NCBI GenBank assembly: GCA_017540085.1
Contig: JAFYBQ010000025.1
Location: 1 to 58,305, forward strand
Length of the DNA: 58,305 nucleotides
Reading direction: 5' to 3'
Source: Synergistaceae bacterium
GTDB taxonomy: Bacteria; Synergistota; Synergistia; Synergistales; Aminobacteriaceae
Below are positions 41,674 to 49,247 of the stretch, piece after piece (within the stretch, counting starts at the first letter, position 1; each line of letters begins with the position of its first letter). The position numbers were made by a program, and so were the translations under genes. The notes under the pieces are model-generated. The model was given only the letters and a program-made list of their open reading frames with translations, searched no databases and was not told the DNA's origin.

Positions 41674-41882
41674 TCACTACCGCGCAGTATGCGTGATTTC
41701 AAGGCTCTTGCTTCATCATGTCTTTTCCTGGTCTCGTTTTCGATGAAGTAATCCCTTTCCCTAGGGTCATGGATTCCGTGTCTGTCAGCGTCCGCTTCAA
41801 TTTTCCTGATTGACGCGGCTTCTGCTTTGTCAAGGAGTTCACGCGCTTTTTCAGGGTCAGACCTTGCCACCATCGCGGCCAT
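41667..41882 (-). CDS. Small charged hypothetical protein (71 aa)
   Basis: The protein is hydrophilic and strongly helical by composition (SDPEKARELLDKAEAASIRK, then ENETRKRHDEARALKSRIL). I know no family for it. AAGGGAA lies directly before the ATG at 41882. It is 6 nt downstream of the 22-aa ORF on the same strand, so it is probably co-transcribed with the other small genes behind the poly-C promoter. Confidence 0.6.
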   Translation of the reverse strand: MAAMVARSDPEKARELLDKAEAASIRKIEADADRHGIHDPRERDYFIENETRKRHDEARALKSRILRGSEW

Positions 41883-41888
41883 TTCCCT

Positions 41889-41957
41889 TTACTTCTTTAT
41901 TCCTGTCTCCGCCATTGAGTTAGCCGCGTTTTTCATCAAACTGCTGAAGAATCCCAT
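41889..41957 (-). CDS. 22-residue small ORF with a strong ribosome site
   Basis: The ATG at 41957 is preceded by GGAGGAGGC at ideal distance. It encodes 22 residues beginning MGFFSSLMKNAANSMAE and ending IKK. The sequence could form an amphipathic helix. It lies between the glycine-zipper gene and the 71-aa gene. Confidence 0.5.
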   Translation of the reverse strand: MGFFSSLMKNAANSMAETGIKK

Positions 41958-41979
41958 GCTCTTGCGCCTCCTCCGTCAG

Positions 41980-42192
41980 CTAATCCGCAGGCCCGAAAAT
42001 GTAACCTACAGCCCCTCCTACCGCAGCTCCTACAGCAGCCCCGGCAGGCCCGGCCACCGCAGTGCCAATAGCAGCCCCCGCGCTGGCTCCAGCTATAGCA
42101 CCGCTTTTTGACGGCTTCACTGTAACCTTGGTTTTGCTCCCGCCGCCCGGTATTGGAGTTGTTTCTATATCAACTACATTTTCCTTGGGCAT
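41980..42192 (-). CDS. Glycine-zipper small protein (70 aa)
   Basis: The first 30 residues are polar (NVVDIETTPIPGGGSKTKVT). The second half is an Ala/Gly-rich hydrophobic stretch with regularly spaced glycines (GAIAGASAGAAIGTAVAGPA, then GAAVGAAVGGAVGYIFGP), that is, a glycine zipper able to insert in or span a membrane. There is no signal peptide. AGGAGGTG precedes the ATG. Glycine-zipper proteins range from outer-membrane lipoproteins to pore-forming peptides, and the function here is unknown. Confidence 0.7.
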   Translation of the reverse strand: MPKENVVDIETTPIPGGGSKTKVTVKPSKSGAIAGASAGAAIGTAVAGPAGAAVGAAVGGAVGYIFGPAD

Positions 42193-42207
42193 TATTTACT
42201 GCACCTC

Positions 42208-42387
42208 CTAACCGTTATTCCTCAGTTCCTGCGCTTTCTTCCTCGCAAGCTCCGCGGTCGCGTAATCCTTTTTCGCGTTCCCGTAATGGTAATCTCCCTC
42301 GCCATTTTTGGCCTTCGCCCATTCGGTATTACCCTTGCGCGTGAAGGTCTCAGCGACTTTCTCATAAGTCTCCGCCGTTTTCGCCAT
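42208..42387 (-). CDS. Small charged hypothetical protein (59 aa), first gene of the small-protein operon
   Basis: The ATG at 42387 follows AAGGAGG. The 59 residues are helical and charged (ETYEKVAETFTRKGNTEWAK, then HYGNAKKDYATAELARKKAQ), with aromatic residues in the middle. I know no family for it. Its stop TAG lies inside the ribosome site of the glycine-zipper gene, so the two are tightly linked. Confidence 0.65.
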   Translation of the reverse strand: MAKTAETYEKVAETFTRKGNTEWAKAKNGEGDYHYGNAKKDYATAELARKKAQELRNNG

Positions 42388-42497
42388 GTTGTAGCCTCCT
42401 TAAACTAGCACAAATACAACCTTGCGTTTTGTGGTTTCTTTACGCTAAGTCTTTGTTGATGAGTGTTAATTTTTCTGCACTGTGAAATTTTACGGCA

Positions 42498-42529
42498 ATT
42501 ATACTATTAGGGGGGGGGGGCTTTGTCAA
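42498..42529 (-). promoter_or_regulatory. Promoter with poly-C spacer, small-protein operon
   Basis: On the minus strand, perfect TTGACA (42524-42529) and perfect TATAAT (42498-42503) are separated by 20 nt. The spacer is AAG, eleven C, TAATAG. A spacer of 17 nt would need eight C. The predicted start is near 42491, about 100 nt before the first ATG. Both hexamers are intact, so expression should depend on tract length. Confidence 0.75.
42510..42520. repeat. Homopolymeric tract of 11 G (plus strand)
   Basis: Eleven consecutive G lie between the -10 and -35 boxes of the minus-strand promoter. No other G/C homopolymer of this length was noticed in the window. Confidence 0.95.
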
Positions 42530-42608
42530 CAGCTTTCTTCACCGAATAGCCGAATCATTTTCTAGGGGCTATAATCATTCCCATCAATCAAAATCTCAGG
42601 GGGCAATC

Positions 42609-43694
42609 ATGAACATACTGACATATGAAACTGTGTCGCTTGACGAAAATCAGTCCGCCCTTCTCATTCTCGATCAGACGAAACTGCCCGGCCATGTCAA
42701 AATTCTCCGCCTGACTGACATCCGGGACATATGGAACGCCATCAAGACCCTTCAGGTCAGGGGCGCGCCCGCAATTGGAATAGCCGCCGCATTCGGGCTG
42801 TACCTGTCAGCAAGAAACATCACCGCAAGCAATTACCCCGCGTTCATGGCCGGACTCAAAGACGCAAAAGACTACCTCAATTCCGCCCGGCCTACAGCCG
42901 TCAATCTCTCGTGGGCGTTGAACCGGGTATACTCAGTCGCAGAAGCCAGCGCAGACAAAGCCATTCCCGAAATCATAGAGGCACTAAGGCTTGAGGCTCT
43001 CGCGATAAAGTCAGAGGACACAGAAACATGCAGGAAGATCGGCGAATATGGCCTGACATTGATACACGACGGGGACGGAATTTTGACACACTGCAACGCC
43101 GGACAGCTCGCCACGTCAAAATACGGCACCGCATTAGCACCCATACACTTGGGACGCGAGAAGGGAATGAATTTCCGCGTTTACTGCGACGAAACAAGGC
43201 CGTTATTGCAGGGTGCGAGGCTCTCAGCGTTTGAGCTTGTCGCCGACGGAGTCGACACTACATTGATTTGCGACAACATGGCTTCACAGGTCATGAAGGA
43301 AGGAAGAGTCAGCGCGGTTTTTGTCGGGTGCGACAGGTTAGCGGCCAACGGGGACTGCTGCAACAAAATCGGAACATCGGGACTCGCGATCATGGCGAAA
43401 TATTACGGCGTTCCCTTCTACGTTTTCTGCCCCGCGTCAACAATAGATATGACAATTCAGACAGGCGCGGAAATTGTGATTGAGCAAAGGAATCCCGATG
43501 AGGTTACAGAAATGTGGTACTCAAAGAGAATGGCTCCCGATGGCGTGAAAGTTTACAATCCTGCGTTTGATGTTACGGATAATTCATTGATTGCGGGGAT
43601 TGTTACTGAATACGGGATCGCGAGGCCGCCATATATTGACAGCCTCCGGGAAATTCTCACGACAGGAGCGACCGCCAGTAATCCGAGTCCTTAA
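42609..43694 (+). CDS. mtnA: S-methyl-5-thioribose-1-phosphate isomerase (MtnA)
   Basis: The 361-residue cytoplasmic aldose-ketose isomerase belongs to methylthioadenosine salvage. It shows TLQVRGAPAIGIAAAFGLYL, ILTHCNAGQLATSKYGTALA (catalytic Cys), DETRPLLQGARLSAFELV, and VGCDRLAANGDCCNKIGT (catalytic Asp). The relative ribose-1,5-bisphosphate isomerase is a less likely alternative. TATAAT at 42570-42575 lies upstream without a good -35. The 3' end overlaps convergent ribE by 38 nt. No other mtn genes are present. Confidence 0.92.
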   Translation: MNILTYETVSLDENQSALLILDQTKLPGHVKILRLTDIRDIWNAIKTLQVRGAPAIGIAAAFGLYLSARNITASNYPAFMAGLKDAKDYLNSARPTAVNLSWALNRVYSVAEASADKAIPEIIEALRLEALAIKSEDTETCRKIGEYGLTLIHDGDGILTHCNAGQLATSKYGTALAPIHLGREKGMNFRVYCDETRPLLQGARLSAFELVADGVDTTLICDNMASQVMKEGRVSAVFVGCDRLAANGDCCNKIGTSGLAIMAKYYGVPFYVFCPASTIDMTIQTGAEIVIEQRNPDEVTEMWYSKRMAPDGVKVYNPAFDVTDNSLIAGIVTEYGIARPPYIDSLREILTTGATASNPSP

Positions 43695-44289
43695 CGCCCG
43701 TCCCAAACTCCGAAAGCCTCGCAACATATTTCCCAAGAATATCCGTCTCAAGGTTGATTATTCCTCCGGCTTTAAGCCCTCCCAGAGTCGTCGCGCCCAG
43801 AGTTGCAGGGATAATTCCGACAGAGAACGAGCGAGTCCCCGCGTCAATCACTGTCAGGCTGATTCCGTCAACCGCAACGGATCCCTTCTCCACGATTCCC
43901 CGCAATAAGTCTGAGTCTTCCGGGACAAATACGGCCTCTTTCGTGTCAGTCCCGCGAATCTCCTTCAGAACCGCTACACCGTCAACATGTCCCAGCACTA
44001 AATGACCGTCTAATCTGTCTGTCAGCCTCATAGCCCGCTCAAGATTGACCCTCGTCCCCGCATGAAGTCCCCGCCCGAACCATGTCCGCGAAAATGTCTC
44101 CTGCATCATCTCAACATCGAACACGTGCGAGTCATTCCGCGTTACTGTCAGACATGCCCCGCTCACACTGACGGACTGACCGAGCGACAATTCACCAGAA
44201 ATTTCAGACTCAATGCTGAGAGTGTAATACGTTCCCTTCCTGCTGAAACTCTTTACCGTCCCGATCGTCTCTATAAGTCCGGTGAACAT
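43657..44289 (-). CDS. ribE: Riboflavin synthase, alpha subunit
   Basis: The 210-residue enzyme dismutates two lumazines to riboflavin. It has two homologous lumazine-binding domains: MFTGLIETIGTV opens the first, with LGQSVSVSGACLTVT. The second has LDGHLVLGHVDGVA and VAVDGISLTVID. The ATG lies within the last codons of ribD (19-nt overlap). Confidence 0.95.
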   Translation of the reverse strand: MFTGLIETIGTVKSFSRKGTYYTLSIESEISGELSLGQSVSVSGACLTVTRNDSHVFDVEMMQETFSRTWFGRGLHAGTRVNLERAMRLTDRLDGHLVLGHVDGVAVLKEIRGTDTKEAVFVPEDSDLLRGIVEKGSVAVDGISLTVIDAGTRSFSVGIIPATLGATTLGGLKAGGIINLETDILGKYVARLSEFGTGVKDSDYWRSLLS

Positions 44290-45404
44290 GACAATCTCCC
44301 TTCTATTACCGTGTCATCGCCTGCTGTGCGCGTGATTGGATTCGTGAGTGTGAAGGCCGATTTTACGTCAGCAAAATTCATACCAGCGTCAATAGTTTTC
44401 CCCCCGCCGAAAATTTTAGGGGCAATGAACAGCCGTATGTAGTCCGCGACTCCCTCATGAAGCAACGCGCCCAATATACCCGGCCCGCCCTCGGCCATGA
44501 GTGTCAGAATCCCCCGCCCCGCTAAATATTCCAGTGCCGAATGAATGCCGACATGACCCCCGGATGATTTCACCTCTGCGATTTCCGCGCCTATGTCCGT
44601 CAATGCTTCTGCCTTCTGACGGTCTGCACCTTCCGCCGTGATGATGATACATTTCCCGTCATGGCCGATAACTTTTGCTGACGTGGGAGTCGTCAGACGC
44701 GAGTCCAGAATCACGCGGACAGGATTAATCCCCGCAACATGTCTCACGGTCAATTCGGGGTCATCGCTAAGGACAGTGCCGACTCCCACTAATACAGCGT
44801 CATTTTCCGCCCTCATTCTGTGGGATTCTGTGCGGGACTCGATCCCTGTTATCCATTTGCTTGCGCCGTTCGGCAGATTCATTCGCCCATCAAGAGAAAT
44901 TGCCGCCTTCAGGCTGACGAATGGCCGCCCGTATTTGTGGACGAAAACGAATCCCCGGTTGAGGAATTTCGCTTCAGCCTCAAAATCTTTCAGCTCCGTA
45001 ACCTTTATCCCAGACTCGCGGAGAATGTCTATCCCTTTTCCGTTGACTTTGGGATTCGGGTCTCTCATGGCAATTATGACCTCTGCGACTCCTTCAGCGA
45101 CAAGACGATTCGCGCAGGGGGGAGTCTTCCCGTAATGGGAGCAAGGCTCAAGAGTAACATACACCGTTGCTCCCCGGACATTTTCGCCGTGATTATGCGC
45201 GTCATTTATGGCTTCAATTTCCGCGTGAGGATGGCCGTACTGATGGTGCCAGCCCTCGCCGATTATGCGTCCGTCCTTCACGATTACGCAGCCTACCATA
45301 GGATTCGGGGATGTCATTCGGAGTCCGTTTTTTGCCAGCGACAAAGCGCGGGACATGTATTGAGTGTGAATTGTTACCGCCTCCGGGAAAATTTTTGCTG
45401 ACAT
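44271..45404 (-). CDS. ribD: Bifunctional pyrimidine deaminase/reductase RibD
   Basis: The protein has 377 residues. The N-terminal deaminase has the zinc ligands HAEIEAI and LEPCSHYGKTPPC, and the substrate motif TSPNPMVGCVIV. The C-terminal reductase has FVSLKAAISLDGRM and LMAEGGPGILGALL. It carries out the second and third steps of the riboflavin pathway. No FMN riboswitch is visible in the short upstream spacer. The ribosome site is weak. It heads the ribD-ribE unit. Confidence 0.95.
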   Translation of the reverse strand: MSAKIFPEAVTIHTQYMSRALSLAKNGLRMTSPNPMVGCVIVKDGRIIGEGWHHQYGHPHAEIEAINDAHNHGENVRGATVYVTLEPCSHYGKTPPCANRLVAEGVAEVIIAMRDPNPKVNGKGIDILRESGIKVTELKDFEAEAKFLNRGFVFVHKYGRPFVSLKAAISLDGRMNLPNGASKWITGIESRTESHRMRAENDAVLVGVGTVLSDDPELTVRHVAGINPVRVILDSRLTTPTSAKVIGHDGKCIIITAEGADRQKAEALTDIGAEIAEVKSSGGHVGIHSALEYLAGRGILTLMAEGGPGILGALLHEGVADYIRLFIAPKIFGGGKTIDAGMNFADVKSAFTLTNPITRTAGDDTVIEGRLSCSPDL

Positions 45405-45429
45405 TGTATCACCGCCGTAACAATTACAG

Positions 45430-45458
45430 ATAACAACATTAACGGCCTATGTTAGAAT
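45430..45458 (+). promoter_or_regulatory. Promoter of the tctCBA operon
   Basis: ATAACA (45430-45435), a 17-bp spacer and extended -10 TGTTAGAAT (TAGAAT 45453-45458) lie about 55 nt before tctC, between the divergent ribD and tctC. Confidence 0.6.
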
Positions 45459-45513
45459 TACGCTATCGAAATTTCCATAAACCATATCAAATTTCAGGGA
45501 GGGTAAAATTCTC

Positions 45514-46500
45514 ATGAAAAAATTTTTGTGTTCAGTGCTTGCTGTAATGCTTGTGCTGTCATGCGCGGCGTTCGCTTCCACTGAATGGAAGTTTGAGCGC
45601 AAGGTTACCATCGTTTGCCCGTGGAGTGTCGGCGGGGGTGCTGACTCGACTCTCAGGCCGATGGCAAATTTGTTGAAGCCCATTCTCGGCCAAGAGGTTG
45701 AAATCGTGAATGTTACGGGCGGAAACGGAGTTACGGCGGTTGAGTATGTCTACAAGCAGCCGGCGGACGGCTATACGTACATGCTTGGGACTCAGAGTCT
45801 TTTCATGCAGGACATTCAGGGAACAACGTCAATGAACTTCAAGGACGAATTTATCCCCGTAGCAAGACTCGTTCACGCAATCAACGTAATAACAGCCTCG
45901 AAAAAAGCAATGGATCGCAAGGGCTACAAGACATTCTCAGAAATGATTGAGTACGTCAAGAAAAATCCGTTTGAGGTCAGCGTAGGTATGTTGACAAGCA
46001 CGGGGCTAGACGGCGCGTCATTGAAGCAGGCTCTTGAGGGTCTCGACATTCTTGATGTTTCGTATCCTTCCGGCTCTGAAATGAACTCGGCACTTGTCGG
46101 CGGGCATATTGACATTATGGTAACAGGCACTGACGAAATAGAGGGACTCATTGCGGCCGGGGATGTCGTTCCGCTCCTTGCGCTGTCAGAAAAGAGAATG
46201 AAGCGTTACCCGGATGTTGAATGCTCGGTTGAGCTGGGAATCAATTCGGTGTTAGGGCCTGCAAGGGGAATTTTCGCCAAGAAGGGAACACCGAAAGAAG
46301 CTATTGATGTCCTTGTCGCGGCAATCGAGAAAGCGTCCCAAGATCCTCAGTGGCAGGCGTTCCTTGTGCAGGGGTGCTACGATGAGAGACCCGGATTCGC
46401 GGGGCCTGCTGAATATGGAGCGGACTGCGAGAAGGATTACAGGCTGCTTTCTGATTACCTCAAATCAGAAGGCGTGCTGAAGAAAGATTACTACAAATAG
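45514..46500 (+). CDS. tctC: Tripartite tricarboxylate transporter substrate-binding protein (TctC family)
   Basis: The 328-residue periplasmic binding protein has a signal peptide (VLAVMLVLSCAAFAS). It shows the family start VTIVCPWSVGGGADSTLRPM, then GGNGVTAVEYVYKQPADGYT and the C-terminal ARGIFAKKGTPKEAIDVL. It delivers a carboxylate to TctAB. Citrate would suit the citrate lyase genes 4 kb downstream, but family ligands vary widely. GGGAGGG precedes the ATG. Confidence 0.93.
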   Translation: MKKFLCSVLAVMLVLSCAAFASTEWKFERKVTIVCPWSVGGGADSTLRPMANLLKPILGQEVEIVNVTGGNGVTAVEYVYKQPADGYTYMLGTQSLFMQDIQGTTSMNFKDEFIPVARLVHAINVITASKKAMDRKGYKTFSEMIEYVKKNPFEVSVGMLTSTGLDGASLKQALEGLDILDVSYPSGSEMNSALVGGHIDIMVTGTDEIEGLIAAGDVVPLLALSEKRMKRYPDVECSVELGINSVLGPARGIFAKKGTPKEAIDVLVAAIEKASQDPQWQAFLVQGCYDERPGFAGPAEYGADCEKDYRLLSDYLKSEGVLKKDYYK

Positions 46501-46512
46501 CGACATGACAAT

Positions 46513-46542
46513 ACGCGGGGTGAAGTCATGCCCCGTTTTTTT
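46513..46542 (+). terminator. Intercistronic terminator/attenuator between tctC and tctB
   Basis: ACGCGGGG (46513-46520) and CCCCGT (46531-46536) form a stem followed by seven T in all. It lies between genes of one operon, so it probably lets binding protein outnumber permease by partial termination. Confidence 0.75.
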
Positions 46543-46562
46543 GTGCAAAGGAGAAAATCACA

Positions 46563-47096
46563 GTGTTTGAATTAATCTGCAACGTTCTATTATGGCTGGG
46601 ACTCCTCTATTCTTACTTCTTCCACGTCCTAGAAGCACCAATCCCCGACCGAACAGCCCGCAACCCCTACACACTGAAGCCGGACGTTTGGCCGAAAGCA
46701 ATCATCATACTGCTACTCATCTGCATAGCAATCAACATCATCAACATCATCCGCAAGAACAGGAACAACCCGGATTTCTCGTTCGCGTCAATGTTCAACA
46801 TCAACGTAAAACGCTGGCTCGGTATGGCAATCATCATCGGCGCAAGTTTTGTGCTTGAGCCTCTCGGCTATATGGCTACGTGCTGCCTTGTGCTGTTCCT
46901 TTACGGGTTATTGCTGGGACAAACTCACGTGTTCAGGCTCGCAATATTTTCTGTGGTGATTACGTTCGTTCTTTATGTCGTGTTCAGCGTGTTGCTGTCG
47001 GTGAATCTTCCGCGAGGGACGATTGAAGCCTGTCGCAACTTCTCACTTTACGTTGAAGGCATTGTAGCTTCTGTTCAGTCAGCATTAGGCATGTAG
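46563..47096 (+). CDS. tctB: Tripartite tricarboxylate transporter small membrane subunit (TctB family)
   Basis: The 177-residue protein has four TM segments, as expected for TctB: residues 1-20, then AIIILLLICIAINIINII, then around LGMAIIIGASFVLEPLGYMA, then LAIFSVVITFVLYVVFSVLL. It starts with GTG at 46563 after AAAGGAGAAAA. It sits between tctC and tctA, the classical order. Confidence 0.85.
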   Translation: MFELICNVLLWLGLLYSYFFHVLEAPIPDRTARNPYTLKPDVWPKAIIILLLICIAINIINIIRKNRNNPDFSFASMFNINVKRWLGMAIIIGASFVLEPLGYMATCCLVLFLYGLLLGQTHVFRLAIFSVVITFVLYVVFSVLLSVNLPRGTIEACRNFSLYVEGIVASVQSALGM

Positions 47097-47108
47097 GGAG
47101 GAATAATC

Positions 47109-48602
47109 ATGACAACTTGGGAATTGTTCACAAACGGCTTCAGCGTATTGATGGATCCCTACACATTTTTGATGGTGGTGTTTGCGATTGTTGTCGGGAC
47201 GATATTCGGGGCATTGCCCGGAGTCAGCGCGACAATGGCGGTGGCACTGGGACTCCCGTTCACGTACTCAATGCAGCCAGTTCCGGCGATAGTGTTCCTT
47301 GTGGCTATCTACTGCTCATCAATCACGGGCGGAAGCATTACGGCAATCCTCTTCAAGATTCCCGGTGTACCATCGTCAGCACCTACGACATTTGACGGCT
47401 ACCCGATGGCGCAGAGGGGCGAGGCGGGGAAGGCTCTCGGAATCGCGTTAGGGTCGTCAGCAATCGGCGGACTCGTTTCGGCTCTCGCAATGCTGACATT
47501 ATCACCGCAATTGACACAGGCGGCATTGTCATTCAGCCCGTCAGACATTTTTGCGATTACGTTCATGGGACTCTCAATCCTGACATGCCTCGACAGCAAG
47601 AACATTCTGCGGACTCTGATTTCCGGCCTCTTGGGACTCCTGCTTGCGTGCGTGGGACAGGATCCTATGTACGCGGTACAGCGACTCACATTCGGGAGCG
47701 GTGAACTTATTGCGGGACTCGAAATGATTCCCGTGTTAATCGGAATATTCGCCGTAACAGAAGTACTCAAGCAGACAAAGAAGCGCGACAAGCTCACAGC
47801 CGACGAGAGCACAGCCAGCGTAAACACAAAGATGCCATCATTCCGCGAATGGTGGGGGATCAAATGGTTGCTCGCAAGATGTTCTGTCATTGGTACGATA
47901 ATCGGCATACTTCCGGGGGCTGGTGCTACGATAGCTTCATTCCTGTGCTACTCAAGCGAGACGAAACTCTCAAAGCACCCGGAGAAATTCGGAACGGGAA
48001 TCATTGACGGTATAGCCGCCTCCGAAACCGCCAACAATGCCGCAACGGGCGGAGCAATGGTGCCGTTACTGTCTCTCGGTATTCCGGGCGGTAATGCCGC
48101 GGCGGTAATGATGAGTGCGCTTGTGCTGAAGGGCGTACAGTTAGGGCCGCTGTTACTCGTAAATCAGCCTCAGTATCTCAGCGCAACATTTGCTTCAATG
48201 GTCGTAACAAATATATTGATGGTCATCGTTGCGATTGCGATTGCGAAAGTGTTTGCGCAGATTTTGGCGGTGCCGTATTCATATCTTGGGCCGATAATAA
48301 TAATGCTTGCGATAATCGGATCATACGCAACGAACATGAGCATTGCTGACGTGAAAATCATGGCGATTGCGGGCGTGATAGGTCTCATAATTTCTGCGTG
48401 CCACTTCAACAGCGCGGCATTGATTCTCGGACTCGTTCTCGGCGTGATATGCGAGGGGAACTTCAGCAGGGCTTACACGATTTCGCGGGCTAACCTCGTG
48501 AACATGTTTGCGCGTCCTGTTGCTGGTACGTTGATGGTAATCAGCCTTGTGCTTCTTGTGTGGCCGATAGTGTCATCACTCTTCAGGAAGAAAGAAGCGT
48601 AA
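47109..48602 (+). CDS. tctA: Tripartite tricarboxylate transporter large membrane subunit (TctA)
   Basis: The 497-residue permease has about 11-12 TM segments. It contains the signature GALPGVSATMAVALGLPFTY, the segment GGSITAILFKIPGVPSSAPT, the motif YPMAQRGEAGKALGIALG, and the second repeat with GILPGAGATIASFLCYSSE and SLGIPGGNAAAVMMSALVLK. It imports the substrate with cation symport, using TctC-bound ligand. AGGGAGGA precedes the ATG, 12 nt after tctB. A terminator follows. Confidence 0.96.
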   Translation: MTTWELFTNGFSVLMDPYTFLMVVFAIVVGTIFGALPGVSATMAVALGLPFTYSMQPVPAIVFLVAIYCSSITGGSITAILFKIPGVPSSAPTTFDGYPMAQRGEAGKALGIALGSSAIGGLVSALAMLTLSPQLTQAALSFSPSDIFAITFMGLSILTCLDSKNILRTLISGLLGLLLACVGQDPMYAVQRLTFGSGELIAGLEMIPVLIGIFAVTEVLKQTKKRDKLTADESTASVNTKMPSFREWWGIKWLLARCSVIGTIIGILPGAGATIASFLCYSSETKLSKHPEKFGTGIIDGIAASETANNAATGGAMVPLLSLGIPGGNAAAVMMSALVLKGVQLGPLLLVNQPQYLSATFASMVVTNILMVIVAIAIAKVFAQILAVPYSYLGPIIIMLAIIGSYATNMSIADVKIMAIAGVIGLIISACHFNSAALILGLVLGVICEGNFSRAYTISRANLVNMFARPVAGTLMVISLVLLVWPIVSSLFRKKEA

Positions 48603-48617
48603 GACGAAAAATTTTTG

Positions 48618-48649
48618 CCTCTCGTGAAAGAATCGCGGGAGGCTTTTTG
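48618..48649 (+). terminator. Terminator of tctCBA (left 32-bp direct repeat)
   Basis: GCCTCTCG and CGCGGGAGGC form a hairpin followed by a T run, 15 nt after tctA. The whole 32-bp sequence recurs without a mismatch at 49172-49203. Confidence 0.85.
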
Positions 48650-48665
48650 TTGTAAGGAGGATTTT

Positions 48666-48923
48666 ATGCCGGAAATTTCACGGTTCTACGGAATCAGAAT
48701 CTACATGTATTATGATGAGCATAACTCGCCTCACTTCCATGCAAAATATGACGGTGAAGAAGCCGAATACAATTTTGACGGCGATCTGCTGAAAGGCTCA
48801 ATGCCTGCGCGAATCACAAAGATAATTGCAGGATGGGCAGTACTTCATTCACGGGAGCTTGAAGAGAACTGGGAGGACGCAAGAGACGGACGCGAATTGA
48901 CAAGCATAAGGGGGCTGAAATAA
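48666..48923 (+). CDS. DUF4160 domain protein
   Basis: The 85-residue protein begins MPEISRFYGIRIYMYYDEHN and continues with SPHFHAKYDGEEAEYNFDGD, the core of DUF4160. A C-terminal helix follows (ITKIIAGWAVLHSRELEENW). DUF4160 proteins are usually encoded next to DUF2442 proteins and are suspected to form toxin-antitoxin-like or regulatory pairs; the biochemistry is unknown. The ATG at 48666 follows AAGGAGGA. The gene starts 16 nt after the left terminator repeat. Confidence 0.88.
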   Translation: MPEISRFYGIRIYMYYDEHNSPHFHAKYDGEEAEYNFDGDLLKGSMPARITKIIAGWAVLHSRELEENWEDARDGRELTSIRGLK

Positions 48924-48925
48924 TA

Positions 48926-49165
48926 ATGGGATGCCATGAATGCCCCGATGCTGTGAAAGTTGAGCCGCTTAATGATTATGTGCTGAAGGTTGAATTTGCT
49001 GACGGAACAATAAAGGCCCGTGATTTCTCAGATCATTTCAATAAAGGAGTCTTCCGAAAACTGCGCGATATATCATTCTTCAGGAAAGCTCATGCTGAAG
49101 ATGGCGCAATAGTTTGGGATGACACATTAGACTGCGCCCCCGAACACGTATATTATCATGAATAG
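48926..49165 (+). CDS. DUF2442 domain protein
   Basis: The 79-residue protein has the DUF2442 pattern: VKVEPLNDYVLKVEFADGTI, the RDFSDHF segment, FRKLRDISFFRKAHAEDGAI and WDDTLDCAPEHVYY. It is 2 nt after the DUF4160 gene, with GGGGG upstream of the ATG. The family resembles small DNA-binding or antitoxin partners of DUF4160. It ends 6 nt before the right terminator repeat. Confidence 0.88.
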   Translation: MGCHECPDAVKVEPLNDYVLKVEFADGTIKARDFSDHFNKGVFRKLRDISFFRKAHAEDGAIVWDDTLDCAPEHVYYHE

Positions 49166-49171
49166 TTTGCG

Positions 49172-49203
49172 GCCTCTCGTGAAAGAATCGCGGGAGGCTT
49201 TTT
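49172..49203 (+). terminator. Terminator of the DUF4160/DUF2442 pair (right 32-bp direct repeat)
   Basis: It is identical to 48618-48649 over 32 bp, including the T run. The two copies frame the two-gene cassette as direct repeats. Confidence 0.85.
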
Positions 49204-49247
49204 TATCATCCTGCAAAAGAAAAGACACCGGAAATTTTTTGCCGTGA

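Noticed and set aside
41450-41677. 75-codon minus-strand frame across the small-operon terminator
   Set aside because: It runs through the terminator hairpin into the next gene; the overlapping 35-codon frame ends before the terminator and is more plausible.
45405-45513. FMN riboswitch upstream of ribD
   Set aside because: The spacer is too short after promoter elements and shows none of the conserved RFN helices that I could find by eye.
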